Shown: positions 52,613 through 61,632 of the stretch, one piece after another
Layout: each line of letters opens with the position of its first letter
How positions within the stretch are numbered: position 1 is the first letter of the stretch
Origin: Thalassospira lucentensis
Lineage (GTDB): Bacteria; Pseudomonadota; Alphaproteobacteria; Rhodospirillales; Thalassospiraceae
Assembly (NCBI RefSeq): GCF_011806425.1
Contig: NZ_JAATOV010000002.1
Span: forward strand, 682,001-746,000
DNA length: 64,000 nt
Direction of reading: 5' to 3'
The notes under the pieces: generated by a model
The model's database searches: none
What the model was told of the DNA's origin: nothing
What the model saw: the letters and a program-made list of their open reading frames with translations, nothing else
Translations under genes and position numbers: made by a program

Positions 52613-53915
52613 TGACGTGCCCCATCATCAAATGCCTGACAGTCAAAACACCGCGAACCGCACCGCCGATGCCCATTACGATTGCGACATCGCGATTATT
52701 GGCGCAGGTCCGTCGGGCACGGTTGCCGCCAAATTCCTGCGCGATGCCGGGTTAAGCGTGATTGTCCTCGAAACACAAACCTTCCCGCGTTTTGTCATCG
52801 GCGAAAGTCTTTTGCCGCAATGCATGAACGTTCTTGAACGGGCCGGCTTGCTCGGTGCGATACAAGATGCTGGTTTCCAATATAAAAACGGGGCGGTCTT
52901 TGCCCGTGGTGCACAACATCAATCCATCGATTTTCGTGAAAACTTCGAAGATACCGGATGGGGCACCACCTTTCAGGTTCAACGCAGCCGGTTTGACCAG
53001 ATTTTGGCACAGGAAACCCAAAATGCCGGGGCCGATATCCGGTTTGGGCACAAGGTAACCCACGCGGTTCTGCGCGATGGCGACTGCACGCTGGATTTTG
53101 AAAATGAGGCGGGCGAAACCGGGCAAATACGGTCGACATTCGTCATCGACGCCAGTGGCTATGGCCGGGTGTTGCCCCGCATGTTGGGCACGGCCAAACC
53201 AGATGACGGTCCGGGCCAATCGATCAAACGGCGTGCTGTTTTCACCCATATGCGCGATCACATATCCGGTCCGTCTTACGACCGGGAAAAAATCCTGATT
53301 ACGGTGCACCCAGTGCGATCTGAAATTTGGTATTGGCTGATCCCGTTTTCGGACGGCACGGCATCGGTTGGGGTCATTTACCCCGATCAGGATCCCGAAT
53401 TTGACGGGCTGGATGATCAAACCATCTTTGATCGGTTGATTAACGACACCCATCTTGGATCGTTACTTGCCGATGCCGACCCCATCCGACCGCTGGGTAC
53501 GATTGCCGGATACGGCGCACAATCAGATACCCTTCATGGCGACGGATATGTTTTGCTGGGCAATTCGGCCGGGTTCCTTGATCCGGTATTTTCATCGGGT
53601 GTGACCATTGCCATGCAGTCGGCTGAGTTGGCCGCAACGGCACTGATCGCGCGCAGCAACGGCCAACCCGTTGATTGGAATGCCGATTATGCCATCCCGC
53701 TAAATAAGGGGGTTGAAACCTTCCGCGCGTATGTCGATGCGTGGTATGACGGACGTCTGCAAACGATTATTTTCAACCAACCTGACGAGGACAACAAACT
53801 CAAACGTATGGTTGTTTCAATCTTGGCAGGCTACGCTTGGAACCTTGAAAATCCGCTGGTAAGTAAAACCGACCGTTATTTAGAAATGTTGCACGATTTA
53901 TGCGATCCATCCTGA
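52602..53915 (+). CDS. FAD-dependent oxidoreductase of the tryptophan halogenase superfamily
   Basis: A 437-residue flavoprotein. The FAD-binding motif is IAIIGAGPSGTVAAKF (Gly34-x-Gly-x-x-Gly39). FPRFVIGESLLPQC is the loop shared by halogenases and related reductases, and DASGYGRVLPRMLG plus LLGNSAGFLDPVFSSGV are the later FAD contacts. A WYWLIP stretch (residues 243-248) matches the WxWxIP signature used for flavin halogenases, although some non-halogenating relatives also have it. Aryl polyenes of Xanthomonas are brominated, so halogenation is possible; oxidation or reduction of the chain is the alternative. It overlaps the exporter gene by 11 bases and the lipoprotein gene by 16. Confidence 0.85.
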   Translation: MPRNDVPHHQMPDSQNTANRTADAHYDCDIAIIGAGPSGTVAAKFLRDAGLSVIVLETQTFPRFVIGESLLPQCMNVLERAGLLGAIQDAGFQYKNGAVFARGAQHQSIDFRENFEDTGWGTTFQVQRSRFDQILAQETQNAGADIRFGHKVTHAVLRDGDCTLDFENEAGETGQIRSTFVIDASGYGRVLPRMLGTAKPDDGPGQSIKRRAVFTHMRDHISGPSYDREKILITVHPVRSEIWYWLIPFSDGTASVGVIYPDQDPEFDGLDDQTIFDRLINDTHLGSLLADADPIRPLGTIAGYGAQSDTLHGDGYVLLGNSAGFLDPVFSSGVTIAMQSAELAATALIARSNGQPVDWNADYAIPLNKGVETFRAYVDAWYDGRLQTIIFNQPDEDNKLKRMVVSILAGYAWNLENPLVSKTDRYLEMLHDLCDPS

Positions 53916-54553
53916 TCCCCATAATGTTGGCCTTCTCCGTTACCGCGTGCAGCATGGATTCTTCCGGCCTGTCGGTAAGCAACCCGTTTGCGACCAGCCC
54001 ATCACAAAAGATCGTTCTCGATCCGGTTTCCGGCAACAGCATCACGCTGCCGCGAAACCCGTGGAACGACGATCAGACGCTTGAGGCAACCCAACAGGTC
54101 ACCGCAGAATGGCAACCCGCGCACACAAACACTGGCGCGCCCAACACCGATCGCACCAGCGCAACCTTCCTTGCCCGCATTTCGGCGCACAAAGGTACGG
54201 TGAAAATTGTCGTGATTGATGATCTTGGTCGACGTGCCCTTGCCATCGATTGGACCCGCGATGCCCTTACCATCGTTAAGGCCGATTGGGTGCCCGATGC
54301 CCTTGATCCGACGCGTCTGCTTGCCGACATGGTCATGACCTATTGGCCTGCCGATGTTGTGCGCGATGCGGTTAGTGATGACATGGTTGTCGAAGACACC
54401 ATGGGCCAGCGCACCCTTCGCACCAAAAAGGATGGCTTTGTCTTTGCTGTGATCGAACGCCCCATCCGCGATCCGTGGCAGGGTCTTGCAACAGTGCGCA
54501 ATCAAAAACTCGGCTATGGCTTGACCATCAAATCGCAAAGACTGGAAAACTGA
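53900..54553 (+). CDS. DUF3261 lipoprotein
   Basis: A 217-residue lipoprotein with signal MRSILIPIMLAFSVTACS (lipobox VTAC, Cys17). The mature region has the DUF3261 pattern: ATFLARISAHKGTVKIVVID, LGRRALAIDW and LDPTRLLADMVMTYWPADVV. DUF3261 lipoproteins are regular members of aryl polyene loci, beside the LolA-like and MMPL proteins, and are thought to act in product transport. It shares one base with the ketosynthase gene (TGATG). Confidence 0.82.
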   Translation: MRSILIPIMLAFSVTACSMDSSGLSVSNPFATSPSQKIVLDPVSGNSITLPRNPWNDDQTLEATQQVTAEWQPAHTNTGAPNTDRTSATFLARISAHKGTVKIVVIDDLGRRALAIDWTRDALTIVKADWVPDALDPTRLLADMVMTYWPADVVRDAVSDDMVVEDTMGQRTLRTKKDGFVFAVIERPIRDPWQGLATVRNQKLGYGLTIKSQRLEN

Positions 54554-55788
54554 TGGCGTCCGTAACCCCATCATTCCTGTCGGCCCTTGGCATTGTGTCC
54601 GCCCTTGGACAGGGCGTTGACGAAACATCGCGCACCCTATTTGGCAACCGCCCGGCGGATATGATTGCCCATGACGATTTCCTGATCGACGATACCACCA
54701 TTTTGGGTACGGTCACCGGCCCCATCCTGTCGTTACCCGAAAACGTGCGCGACTATGACACACGCAATAACCGGTTGCTGTGGACGGCGGTTTGTCAAAT
54801 TCGGTCTGAAATTGACGACATGATCACGACCTTTGGCCCGGACCGCGTTGCCATCATTCTTGGGACCAGCACATCGGGCATCGAAGAAGGCACCAACGAT
54901 TATCAGGTGATGCTAAATACCAATGCGTGGCCGGACGATTTTCGCTATTCGCATCAGGAAATCGGATCCCCCGCCGAATTTCTGCGTGCCGCCCTTGGCA
55001 CGTCTGGCCCGGCTTATGTGATTTCAACCGCCTGCTCATCAAGTGGCAAGGCCTTTTCTGCTGCCCGGCGTTTGATGGACGCGGGCATGTGTGATGCGGT
55101 GATTGTTGGCGGTGTTGATAGTTTATGTCGCCTCACCGTGCGCGGGTTTAACGCGCTGAATTCCGTCTCGGACGGGGTTTGCAATCCGCTCAGTAAAAAT
55201 CGCGACGGGATTAATATTGGCGAAGGCTGCGCTGTTTTCACCCTTCGCCGTGATGCGGGCGACATTGCCCTGATGGGGGTTGGGGAAACATCCGATGCGC
55301 ATCATCCAAACGCCCCGCACCCTGATGGGATCGGCGCGATTGCCGCGATGAAATCCGCCCTTAATCAGGCCGATCTTACCCCCGATCAGATTTGCTATAT
55401 CAACATGCATGGCACCGCGACCGAGCTAAATGACAGCATGGAAAGCACCGCCATTTCGCAAATATTTGGCGCGTCAGTCGCGGTCAGCTCGACCAAGCCA
55501 CTGACCGGCCATACCCTTGGCGCGGCAGCCGCCATCGAAGCCGCCATTTTGTGGCTTTCCTTGCATCACGCCGATGACGGCGCGCCGCTTGCCCGCCATC
55601 ACTGGGACGGTGAAATTGATCCGGATTTGGCCCCGTTAAATGTCGTCACCCAAGATGGCCAACGCAGCGATCCGGCCAGACAGCCCGAAAACCAAATCGC
55701 AATGATGAGCAATTCCTTCGCCTTTGGCGGCAGCAATGTTTCCGTCATTCTGGGCAAGCGATTTGGCCAAGGACAGACAGCATCATGA
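54553..55788 (+). CDS. beta-ketoacyl-ACP synthase (ApeO-like)
   Basis: A 411-residue ketosynthase with the full catalytic triad: Cys161 (STACSSSGKA), His286 (NMHGTATEL) and His320 (PLTGHTLGAA). It elongates the polyene chain, probably with the chain-length-factor-like protein at 41419 as partner. ATG 54553 overlaps the DUF3261 stop; the frame is open 26 codons upstream without family sequence. The stop overlaps the dehydratase gene by 4 bases. Confidence 0.92.
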   Translation: MASVTPSFLSALGIVSALGQGVDETSRTLFGNRPADMIAHDDFLIDDTTILGTVTGPILSLPENVRDYDTRNNRLLWTAVCQIRSEIDDMITTFGPDRVAIILGTSTSGIEEGTNDYQVMLNTNAWPDDFRYSHQEIGSPAEFLRAALGTSGPAYVISTACSSSGKAFSAARRLMDAGMCDAVIVGGVDSLCRLTVRGFNALNSVSDGVCNPLSKNRDGINIGEGCAVFTLRRDAGDIALMGVGETSDAHHPNAPHPDGIGAIAAMKSALNQADLTPDQICYINMHGTATELNDSMESTAISQIFGASVAVSSTKPLTGHTLGAAAAIEAAILWLSLHHADDGAPLARHHWDGEIDPDLAPLNVVTQDGQRSDPARQPENQIAMMSNSFAFGGSNVSVILGKRFGQGQTAS

Positions 55789-56411
55789 CCCAAACAGCAC
55801 GCGCCATGTCACCTGATACACATACCGGCCGCGAAGCGGACACGGATCACACCGCAACCAACATTGCCATGCCCGCGGTCGCCGACCTTGTCCCGCATGC
55901 CGCCCCGATGTTGCTGATTGATCGGGTATGTGATGCCGGGCCAAATCACCTTCTGGCCGAAGTCAAAATTGATAAAACAGTGATGTTTTATGAAAAGGAC
56001 CGGGGTGTGCCGACCTATGTCGGGATTGAATATATCGCGCAAGCCGTCGCGGCCTATGCCGGATGGCGCGGCAAACAATCCGCCCCCGATACAGCCCCGG
56101 CCATTGGCTATCTACTGGGCACGCGGAAAATGACCCTGACCCGTGACTGGTTTGAAACCGGAAGCCGGTTGCATGTATATGTGGAAAACATCTTTGAAGA
56201 CGGCGAAATGGGGGTTTTCAAGGGCGAAGTTTCCGTCGTGAATGGCGACCAGAACGCGGATGGAAATAACGAGGACAGCGCATTAATCGTGTCCGCACAG
56301 ATCAATGTCTATCAACCGGGTGACGCTGCCGGCAAAGAGACAGCAGCAACAGCAGAAACCACAACAGCGACGTTCCAAGAAACCAACGACAAAGAAACGG
56401 CAACGCCATGA
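55785..56411 (+). CDS. 3-hydroxyacyl-ACP dehydratase (ApeP-like hotdog)
   Basis: A 208-residue hotdog protein. VADLVPHAAPMLLIDRVCD gives the conserved His and Asp region; VPTYVGIEYIAQAVAAYAGW holds the active-site Glu helix; IGYLLGTRKMTLTRDWFETG is typical of ApeP. About 25 N-terminal residues precede the domain, and the C-terminal tail (TAATAETTTATF) is low complexity. It should form the double bonds of the polyene with the ApeI-like domain fused to the ligase. Confidence 0.88.
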   Translation: MTQTARAMSPDTHTGREADTDHTATNIAMPAVADLVPHAAPMLLIDRVCDAGPNHLLAEVKIDKTVMFYEKDRGVPTYVGIEYIAQAVAAYAGWRGKQSAPDTAPAIGYLLGTRKMTLTRDWFETGSRLHVYVENIFEDGEMGVFKGEVSVVNGDQNADGNNEDSALIVSAQINVYQPGDAAGKETAATAETTTATFQETNDKETATP

Positions 56412-57133
56412 CAGATAGCATTTTGGTAACAGGCGCCAGCAAGGGCATCGGGGCCGCCACCGCCAGACGCCTTGCGCGCGACGGATATGATGTGATCATT
56501 CATTACCATTCCGACCGCGACGGCGCGCAAAAGGTCCTTGATGACGTGACCGCCCTTGGCCGTTCTGGGCGTTTGATCACCTTTGACATTGCGGATCGCG
56601 ACGGTGTCCGTACGGCCCTTGAAGCCGACATTGCCGAACATGGCGCGCCGTTTGGGGTGGTGCTAAATGCCGGCCTCACCCGTGATGCGGCCTTCCCGGC
56701 GCTTGAAGATGATGATTGGGATAAAGTCCTGCACACCAATCTAGATGGATTTTACAACGTCATAAAGCCGCTGGTCATGCCAATGATCCAGCGCCGCAAG
56801 GGCGGGCGCATTGTCGCACTGACCTCTATCGCCGGGATCGCGGGCAATCGCGGGCAGGTAAACTATTCCGCGTCCAAGGCCGGGATCATTGGCGCGGTAA
56901 AGTCCCTAGCACTTGAACTCGCCAAACGCAAAATCACGGTAAATGCGGTCGCCCCCGGTGTGATCGAAACCCAGATGACCGATGAATTGCCCGCCGACGA
57001 GGTCAAAAAAATGATCCCCATGCGTCGCTATGGCACGGCCGATGAAGTTGCCGCCACCATTGCATTTTTGTGTGGATCGGACGCGTCCTATATCACCCGC
57101 CAAGTCATCAGCGTGAATGGGGGGATGCTATGA
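56408..57133 (+). CDS. 3-oxoacyl-ACP reductase (FabG-like, ApeQ)
   Basis: A 241-residue short-chain dehydrogenase. The NADPH motif is TGASKGIG (8-15), and the catalytic residues are Asn111, Ser140, Tyr153 and Lys157 (NYSASKAG). The C-terminus DASYITRQVISVNGGM is FabG-like. It reduces the 3-keto group in each elongation round. It has 4-base overlaps with both neighbours. Confidence 0.93.
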   Translation: MTDSILVTGASKGIGAATARRLARDGYDVIIHYHSDRDGAQKVLDDVTALGRSGRLITFDIADRDGVRTALEADIAEHGAPFGVVLNAGLTRDAAFPALEDDDWDKVLHTNLDGFYNVIKPLVMPMIQRRKGGRIVALTSIAGIAGNRGQVNYSASKAGIIGAVKSLALELAKRKITVNAVAPGVIETQMTDELPADEVKKMIPMRRYGTADEVAATIAFLCGSDASYITRQVISVNGGML

Positions 57134-58359
57134 TGCGGCGCGTTGTTGTCACGGGCATGGCCGGAATTACCGCACTTGGCGATGATTGGGCCACCATTTC
57201 ATCGCGCATGTATGCGGGCGAAACCGGTATTCGGCGCATGCATGACTGGGATGGTCAATACGATCTGCGTACCCGCCTTGCCGGCCCGGTCGAAGATTTC
57301 AGCTTAAAGGGGAAATTTAGCCGCAAACAACTGCGCAGCATGGGCCGTGTTGCCCAAATGTCTGTTGCGGCCACCGACAAGGCCCTTGAAATGGCCGGGC
57401 TTCGTGAAGATACCGCAACATTACAAGGCGGACGTCTTGGCATTGCCTATGGGTCGTCATTTGGCAGCACCCCACCGGTTTTGGGCTTTACCAAACTGAT
57501 CCAAACTGGCGATAGCAACGGCATCACCGCGACAAGCTATATCCAGATGATGAGCCACACCTCGGCGGTGAATATTGGCGTTCTGTATGGCATTTCCGGG
57601 CGCATCATCCCGACATCCACCGCCTGCACATCGGGCAGCATGGGCATCGGCTATGCCTATGAGGCGATTAAATACGGCATGCAGGATGTGATGATTGCCG
57701 GCGGGGCCGAGGAACTCTGCCCGACCATGGTCGCGGTGTTTGATACCCTGTTTGCAACCAGCGACAATAACGATCACCCCGAAATCACCCCGCGCCCCTA
57801 TGACGCGGATCGTGATGGATTGGTCATTGGCGAAGGCGCCGGGACGCTGATCCTTGAAGAATACGAACATGCCAAGGCGCGCGGTGCGACCATTTACGGC
57901 GAAATCGTTGGGTTCGCATCCAATTCCGATGGCGCGCACATTACCCAACCACAAGCCGATAAAATGGAAATTGCGCTGCGCAAATCGCTTGCGGATGCCA
58001 ATCTAAGCCCCGCCGATATCGATATCGTCAACGGGCATGGCACCGCAACCGATCACGGCGACCTTGCCGAAAGCAAAGCCACCCGTGCGGTCTTTGATCG
58101 CGCCATCCCGATCCATACCCTTAAGGGTCATTTTGGCCATACACTGGGCGCGTGCGGCGCGGTTGAGGCATGGCTGGGCCTTGAAATGATGCGCGAAGGA
58201 AAATTCATTCCGACCGCAAATCTGAAAAACCCGGACCCAACCTGTGCGGAGCTTGATTACATTCAAGACACCCCGCGCAGCATGTCCGCCGAATTCATGA
58301 TGAGCAACAATTTCGCCTTTGGCGGCATCAACACATCGCTGATTTTCACGCTGCTATAG
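57130..58359 (+). CDS. beta-ketoacyl-ACP synthase (FabF-like, ApeR)
   Basis: A 409-residue ketosynthase with Cys166 (STACTSGSMG), His303 (NGHGTATDHG) and His337 (KGHFGHTLGA). It is closer to FabF than the other ketosynthase in the cluster and probably performs the priming or early condensations. The start is ATG 57130 (overlapping TGA) or 57133. It is the last tightly coupled gene of the APE operon; 67 bases follow before the next gene. Confidence 0.92.
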   Translation: MMRRVVVTGMAGITALGDDWATISSRMYAGETGIRRMHDWDGQYDLRTRLAGPVEDFSLKGKFSRKQLRSMGRVAQMSVAATDKALEMAGLREDTATLQGGRLGIAYGSSFGSTPPVLGFTKLIQTGDSNGITATSYIQMMSHTSAVNIGVLYGISGRIIPTSTACTSGSMGIGYAYEAIKYGMQDVMIAGGAEELCPTMVAVFDTLFATSDNNDHPEITPRPYDADRDGLVIGEGAGTLILEEYEHAKARGATIYGEIVGFASNSDGAHITQPQADKMEIALRKSLADANLSPADIDIVNGHGTATDHGDLAESKATRAVFDRAIPIHTLKGHFGHTLGACGAVEAWLGLEMMREGKFIPTANLKNPDPTCAELDYIQDTPRSMSAEFMMSNNFAFGGINTSLIFTLL

Positions 58360-58426
58360 ATCGCAAGACACTGATCGGCGATGCTGGACAACGCAATTGG
58401 ATATCGTTTGGAAACGGAGCCCGTAA

Positions 58427-59380
58427 ATGCGCATCGCCATTCTTGATGACTACCAAAACCTTGCCCTGCAATCTGCCGATTGGTCACCAGTCCAAACCCA
58501 TGGCGATATCACGGTTTTCAACGATACCCTTGTTGATGAAGCGGCCTTGGTCGAACGGTTGACCCCATTTGATGTGCTGTGCGTGATGCGCGAACGCACC
58601 CCCTTGCCCGCATCCTTGCTGAGCCAACTTGCCAACCTCAAACTCATTGTCACGACGGGCAAACGCAATGATGCAATTGATGTCGCCTGTGCCAATGCGC
58701 GTGGCATCACTGTTTGCGGCACAAATTCGCCCGCCACTGCCACACCCGAACTGACCTTTGCCCTTATTTTGGGGCTGGCACGTGGGATCGTTCCTGAAAA
58801 CACATCGATGCGCAATGGGGGCTGGCAAATCGGCCTTGGGCAAGATTTGGCGGGATCGACCCTTGGCATCATCGGGTTGGGGCGTTTGGGCGCAAAGGTC
58901 GCCACCATCGCCAAGGCCTTTGGCATGCGCGTCACCGCCTGGAGTACGAACCTTACCAAAGAACGCTGCGCAGAACTTGGTGTCGAACATATGCCGACCA
59001 AGGACGCCCTTTTGGCCGATGCGGATTTCGTCACCATTCATCAACGCCTGTCGGATCGCACCGTCGGCATGATAAGCACCCATGAATTCAAACAGATGAA
59101 GAATTCGGCGTTCCTCATCAACACGTCCCGCGGGCCCATTGTCGATGATGCCGCCCTGATTGACGCGGTTAATCACGGCGAAATCGCAGGCGCCGGATTG
59201 GACGTCTATGACCACGAACCCCTGCCAGCCACCCACCCACTGCGCCTGTGCGATGGGCTTTTGCTGACCCCGCATCTTGGCTATGTCACGCGTAAGACGT
59301 GGGATGTGTTTTACGGCGAAACGGTCGAGGCCATTTTGGCATGGCAAAAGGGCGAACCGATCCGCGTCATTACCCCATGA
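58427..59380 (+). CDS. D-isomer-specific 2-hydroxyacid dehydrogenase
   Basis: A 317-residue NAD-dependent dehydrogenase. The nucleotide-binding motif is LGIIGLGRLGAKVA, and the catalytic region includes INTSRGPIVDDAALIDAV (Arg), AGAGLDVYDHEPLP (Glu) and LTPHLGYVTRKT (His). The closest well-known relatives are SerA- and glyoxylate-reductase-type enzymes. The substrate is not evident. GGAG lies about 10 bases before the ATG. It follows the APE genes but has its own spacing, so it may be a separate unit. A bidirectional terminator follows. Confidence 0.9.
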   Translation: MRIAILDDYQNLALQSADWSPVQTHGDITVFNDTLVDEAALVERLTPFDVLCVMRERTPLPASLLSQLANLKLIVTTGKRNDAIDVACANARGITVCGTNSPATATPELTFALILGLARGIVPENTSMRNGGWQIGLGQDLAGSTLGIIGLGRLGAKVATIAKAFGMRVTAWSTNLTKERCAELGVEHMPTKDALLADADFVTIHQRLSDRTVGMISTHEFKQMKNSAFLINTSRGPIVDDAALIDAVNHGEIAGAGLDVYDHEPLPATHPLRLCDGLLLTPHLGYVTRKTWDVFYGETVEAILAWQKGEPIRVITP

Positions 59381-59425
59381 AGATCAACCAACCCGGCATC
59401 CTTGCCGCAAAATAACGCGCAAAAC

Positions 59426-59457
59426 AAAACGCCCCCGCAATATCGCGAGGGCGTTTT
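59426..59457. terminator. bidirectional terminator
   Basis: AAAACGCCC (59426-59434) pairs with GGGCGTTTT (59449-59457), extended by CGC/GCG inside one mismatch, around a 6-base loop. The A and T ends make it usable from both sides, between the dehydrogenase gene and the convergent dctM gene. Confidence 0.75.
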
Positions 59458-59500
59458 AAACAGGATCAAGTCCCACCGGATCAGATCAAACAAGATCAGA

Positions 59501-61048
59501 TCAGAACACCACACTCGGCAACCAGTTCGCCAAGGATGGCCAAAGCCAGATGACAAAGATGCCAAACACCTGAAGCGCGATGAACGGCACCACACCTTTG
59601 TAAATCTGGCCCGTGGTAATTTCGGGTGGGGCCGCACTGCGCAGGTAAAACAGCGAGAACCCAAATGGTGGGGTTAAGAACGATGTTTGCAGGTTGATCG
59701 CAATCAGGATCGCCAACCACACCGGATCATGGCCCATCATAATCAAACCGGGCGCAATCAGCGGCAGCAAGATCACCGTGATTTCAACGAAATCAAGGAA
59801 GAAGCCCAGAACGAAAATCACCGCCATGCAGAAGAACAGCGCCCCTGTCGGGCCACCGGGCATGGATTCAAGGATTTCCGCCACATGGTCCTCGCCGCCC
59901 AATCCGATAAACACCAGCGAAAACATGCTGGCGGTCAGGATGGTGGCAAAAATCATCGAGGTAACCGTCATCGTCGATGTCAGTGCGGATTTTAAAACAT
60001 CCGCCTTCCATGCCTGTTTAAGGCACGCCGCGATCGAGACAATCCCGGCAATCGACAACACGACGTAACCAACGCCAAGCGCATAATCAAAGCCGGTCAG
60101 GTCACTGCGCTGCAACCGCACCGGCGCAACACCCGCCATGATTGCCAAAATCAACAGGGCCAAGGTCCCCAACAGAACCAAATTCCGATTAGCTCCCTGA
60201 CGGACACCGGCCATCAAGATCGCGCCAATCGCGCCAACCGATGCTGCCTCGGTCGGGGTGGCAATGCCGCCCAAAATCGCGCCCAAAACCGCAATAATCA
60301 GCAAGACCGGTGGCAACACCGCACGGAATACTTCGCCCATACCCGGCCGCCCGTCGTCGCTTTGTACCGGCGGCATGTCTTGCGGGCGGAAATAACCGCG
60401 GAGCAAAATATACAGAATGTAAATCCCAACAAGTGTCAGGCCGGGGATCAAGGCACCGGCAAAAATCTGGCCGACGGAAATGGTTTCAATCGTGAATTTG
60501 CCCTGTTCGTACTGCGCCTGCTGATAGGCCGACGACATCACATCCGACAAAATAATCAAAAGCGTCGAAGGCGGAATAATCTGCCCCAAAGTCCCGGCCG
60601 TACAAACAAGCCCGGATGCCAGTTTCGGGTTATATCCGGTGCGCAACATGGTCGGCAGTGCGATCATGCCCATGGCAATCACCGTCGCGCCAACAATGCC
60701 GGTCGATGCCGCCAAAAGCGCGCCAACCAGCACCACCGAAATGCCAAGCCCACCGCGCAACTGGCCAAACAACCGCCCCATGGTATGTAGCAAATCTTCG
60801 GCAATGCGCGACCGTTCCAGCACAACGCCCATCAACACAAACAGCGGAATGGCGATCAGAACGTCATTGGTCAGGGTGCCAAAAACGCGCTGCCCGAATG
60901 CGCCCATCAGGCCGATATTCATCGCACCGGTGACCCAGCCGATATAGCCGAAAATCACCGCAACACCGGCAATGGAAAACGACACCGGGAAACCCAAAAG
61001 GATGCAGCCCATCAGGGCGGCAAACATCAATAAATCAAGATATTCCAT
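59501..61048 (-). CDS. dctM: TRAP transporter large permease DctM
   Basis: A 515-residue membrane protein, longer than the typical 430 residues because of extra loops and helices in the middle (VLLGTLALLILAIMAGVAPV and nearby). Family motifs are GALLAASTGIVGATVIAMGM, LASGLVCTAGTLGQIIPPST and ILGGIATPTEAASVGAIGAI. This long form usually goes with binding proteins for 2-oxoacids and related monocarboxylates. It shares one base with dctQ. Confidence 0.92.
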   Translation of the reverse strand: MEYLDLLMFAALMGCILLGFPVSFSIAGVAVIFGYIGWVTGAMNIGLMGAFGQRVFGTLTNDVLIAIPLFVLMGVVLERSRIAEDLLHTMGRLFGQLRGGLGISVVLVGALLAASTGIVGATVIAMGMIALPTMLRTGYNPKLASGLVCTAGTLGQIIPPSTLLIILSDVMSSAYQQAQYEQGKFTIETISVGQIFAGALIPGLTLVGIYILYILLRGYFRPQDMPPVQSDDGRPGMGEVFRAVLPPVLLIIAVLGAILGGIATPTEAASVGAIGAILMAGVRQGANRNLVLLGTLALLILAIMAGVAPVRLQRSDLTGFDYALGVGYVVLSIAGIVSIAACLKQAWKADVLKSALTSTMTVTSMIFATILTASMFSLVFIGLGGEDHVAEILESMPGGPTGALFFCMAVIFVLGFFLDFVEITVILLPLIAPGLIMMGHDPVWLAILIAINLQTSFLTPPFGFSLFYLRSAAPPEITTGQIYKGVVPFIALQVFGIFVIWLWPSLANWLPSVVF

Positions 61049-61569
61049 TAGCTTTGCGCACCCCTGTCCTCAGCACCGCCGCGCAAAATAATAATTTGCC
61101 GGAGCAAACAGGCCACAGACTGAATAATCAAAAGAAGACAAAATGCCGGGATCAGCGATTTCAAAAGCCACACGGCAGGAATACCCCCAACCGAAATCGC
61201 CCCTTCCATCATGGACACGGAATTAACCACCGACGGCCATGTCCAATACAGCAACGCTGCCATGGACGGGATCGCCAGCACCGCATAACCAAATGCATCA
61301 ATGCGGGCCTTGGTGGTGTCCTTGGCCGCGGCATAGAAAATATCCACCCGCACATGCCGATCCACCAAAAGCGTATAACCCGCACCCAGCATAAAAAGCC
61401 CGGAATGCAGGTACAAAACGCTTTCATTAAGCGCAATAAAACTGAACCCGAAAACATAGCGCAGCAAAACCACGCCAAATTGCAAAAGAACCATCAACAG
61501 CGCAAACCAGCGCACCGTCATTCCGGTCCAGTGGTTCACAAGATCAAGCCGGTCAGCAAGGCGTTGCAT
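61048..61569 (-). CDS. dctQ: TRAP transporter small permease DctQ
   Basis: A 173-residue protein with four hydrophobic segments (TVRWFALLMVLLQFGVVLLR; LYLHSGLFMLGAGYTLLV; YAVLAIPSMAALLYWTW; FCLLLIIQSVACLLRQIIIL) and the typical DRHVRVDIFYA segment. ATG 61569 has GGGGGA upstream; TTG 61572 is less likely. A terminator-like hairpin separates it from dctP. Confidence 0.9.
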   Translation of the reverse strand: MQRLADRLDLVNHWTGMTVRWFALLMVLLQFGVVLLRYVFGFSFIALNESVLYLHSGLFMLGAGYTLLVDRHVRVDIFYAAAKDTTKARIDAFGYAVLAIPSMAALLYWTWPSVVNSVSMMEGAISVGGIPAVWLLKSLIPAFCLLLIIQSVACLLRQIIILRGGAEDRGAQS

Positions 61570-61591
61570 CAAATTCCCCCGAAAGCAAAAA

Positions 61592-61621
61592 ACCGGCGCA
61601 AGGTTAAATCCTTGCGCCGGT
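61592..61621 (-). terminator. terminator-like hairpin inside the second TRAP operon
   Basis: A perfect 12-bp stem (ACCGGCGCAAGG at 61592-61603 with its complement at 61610-61621) and 6-base loop. On the transcribed strand TTTTTTGC follows. It lies between the dctP stop and the dctQ start, so it should end part of the transcripts after dctP. Confidence 0.75.
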
Positions 61622-61632
61622 CTGCATCTTTA

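Noticed and set aside
40247-58359. The whole locus as a dialkylresorcinol or flexirubin cluster because of the amino acid lyase
   Set aside because: No DarA/DarB-type genes for resorcinol formation are present; gene content is that of an aryl polyene locus.
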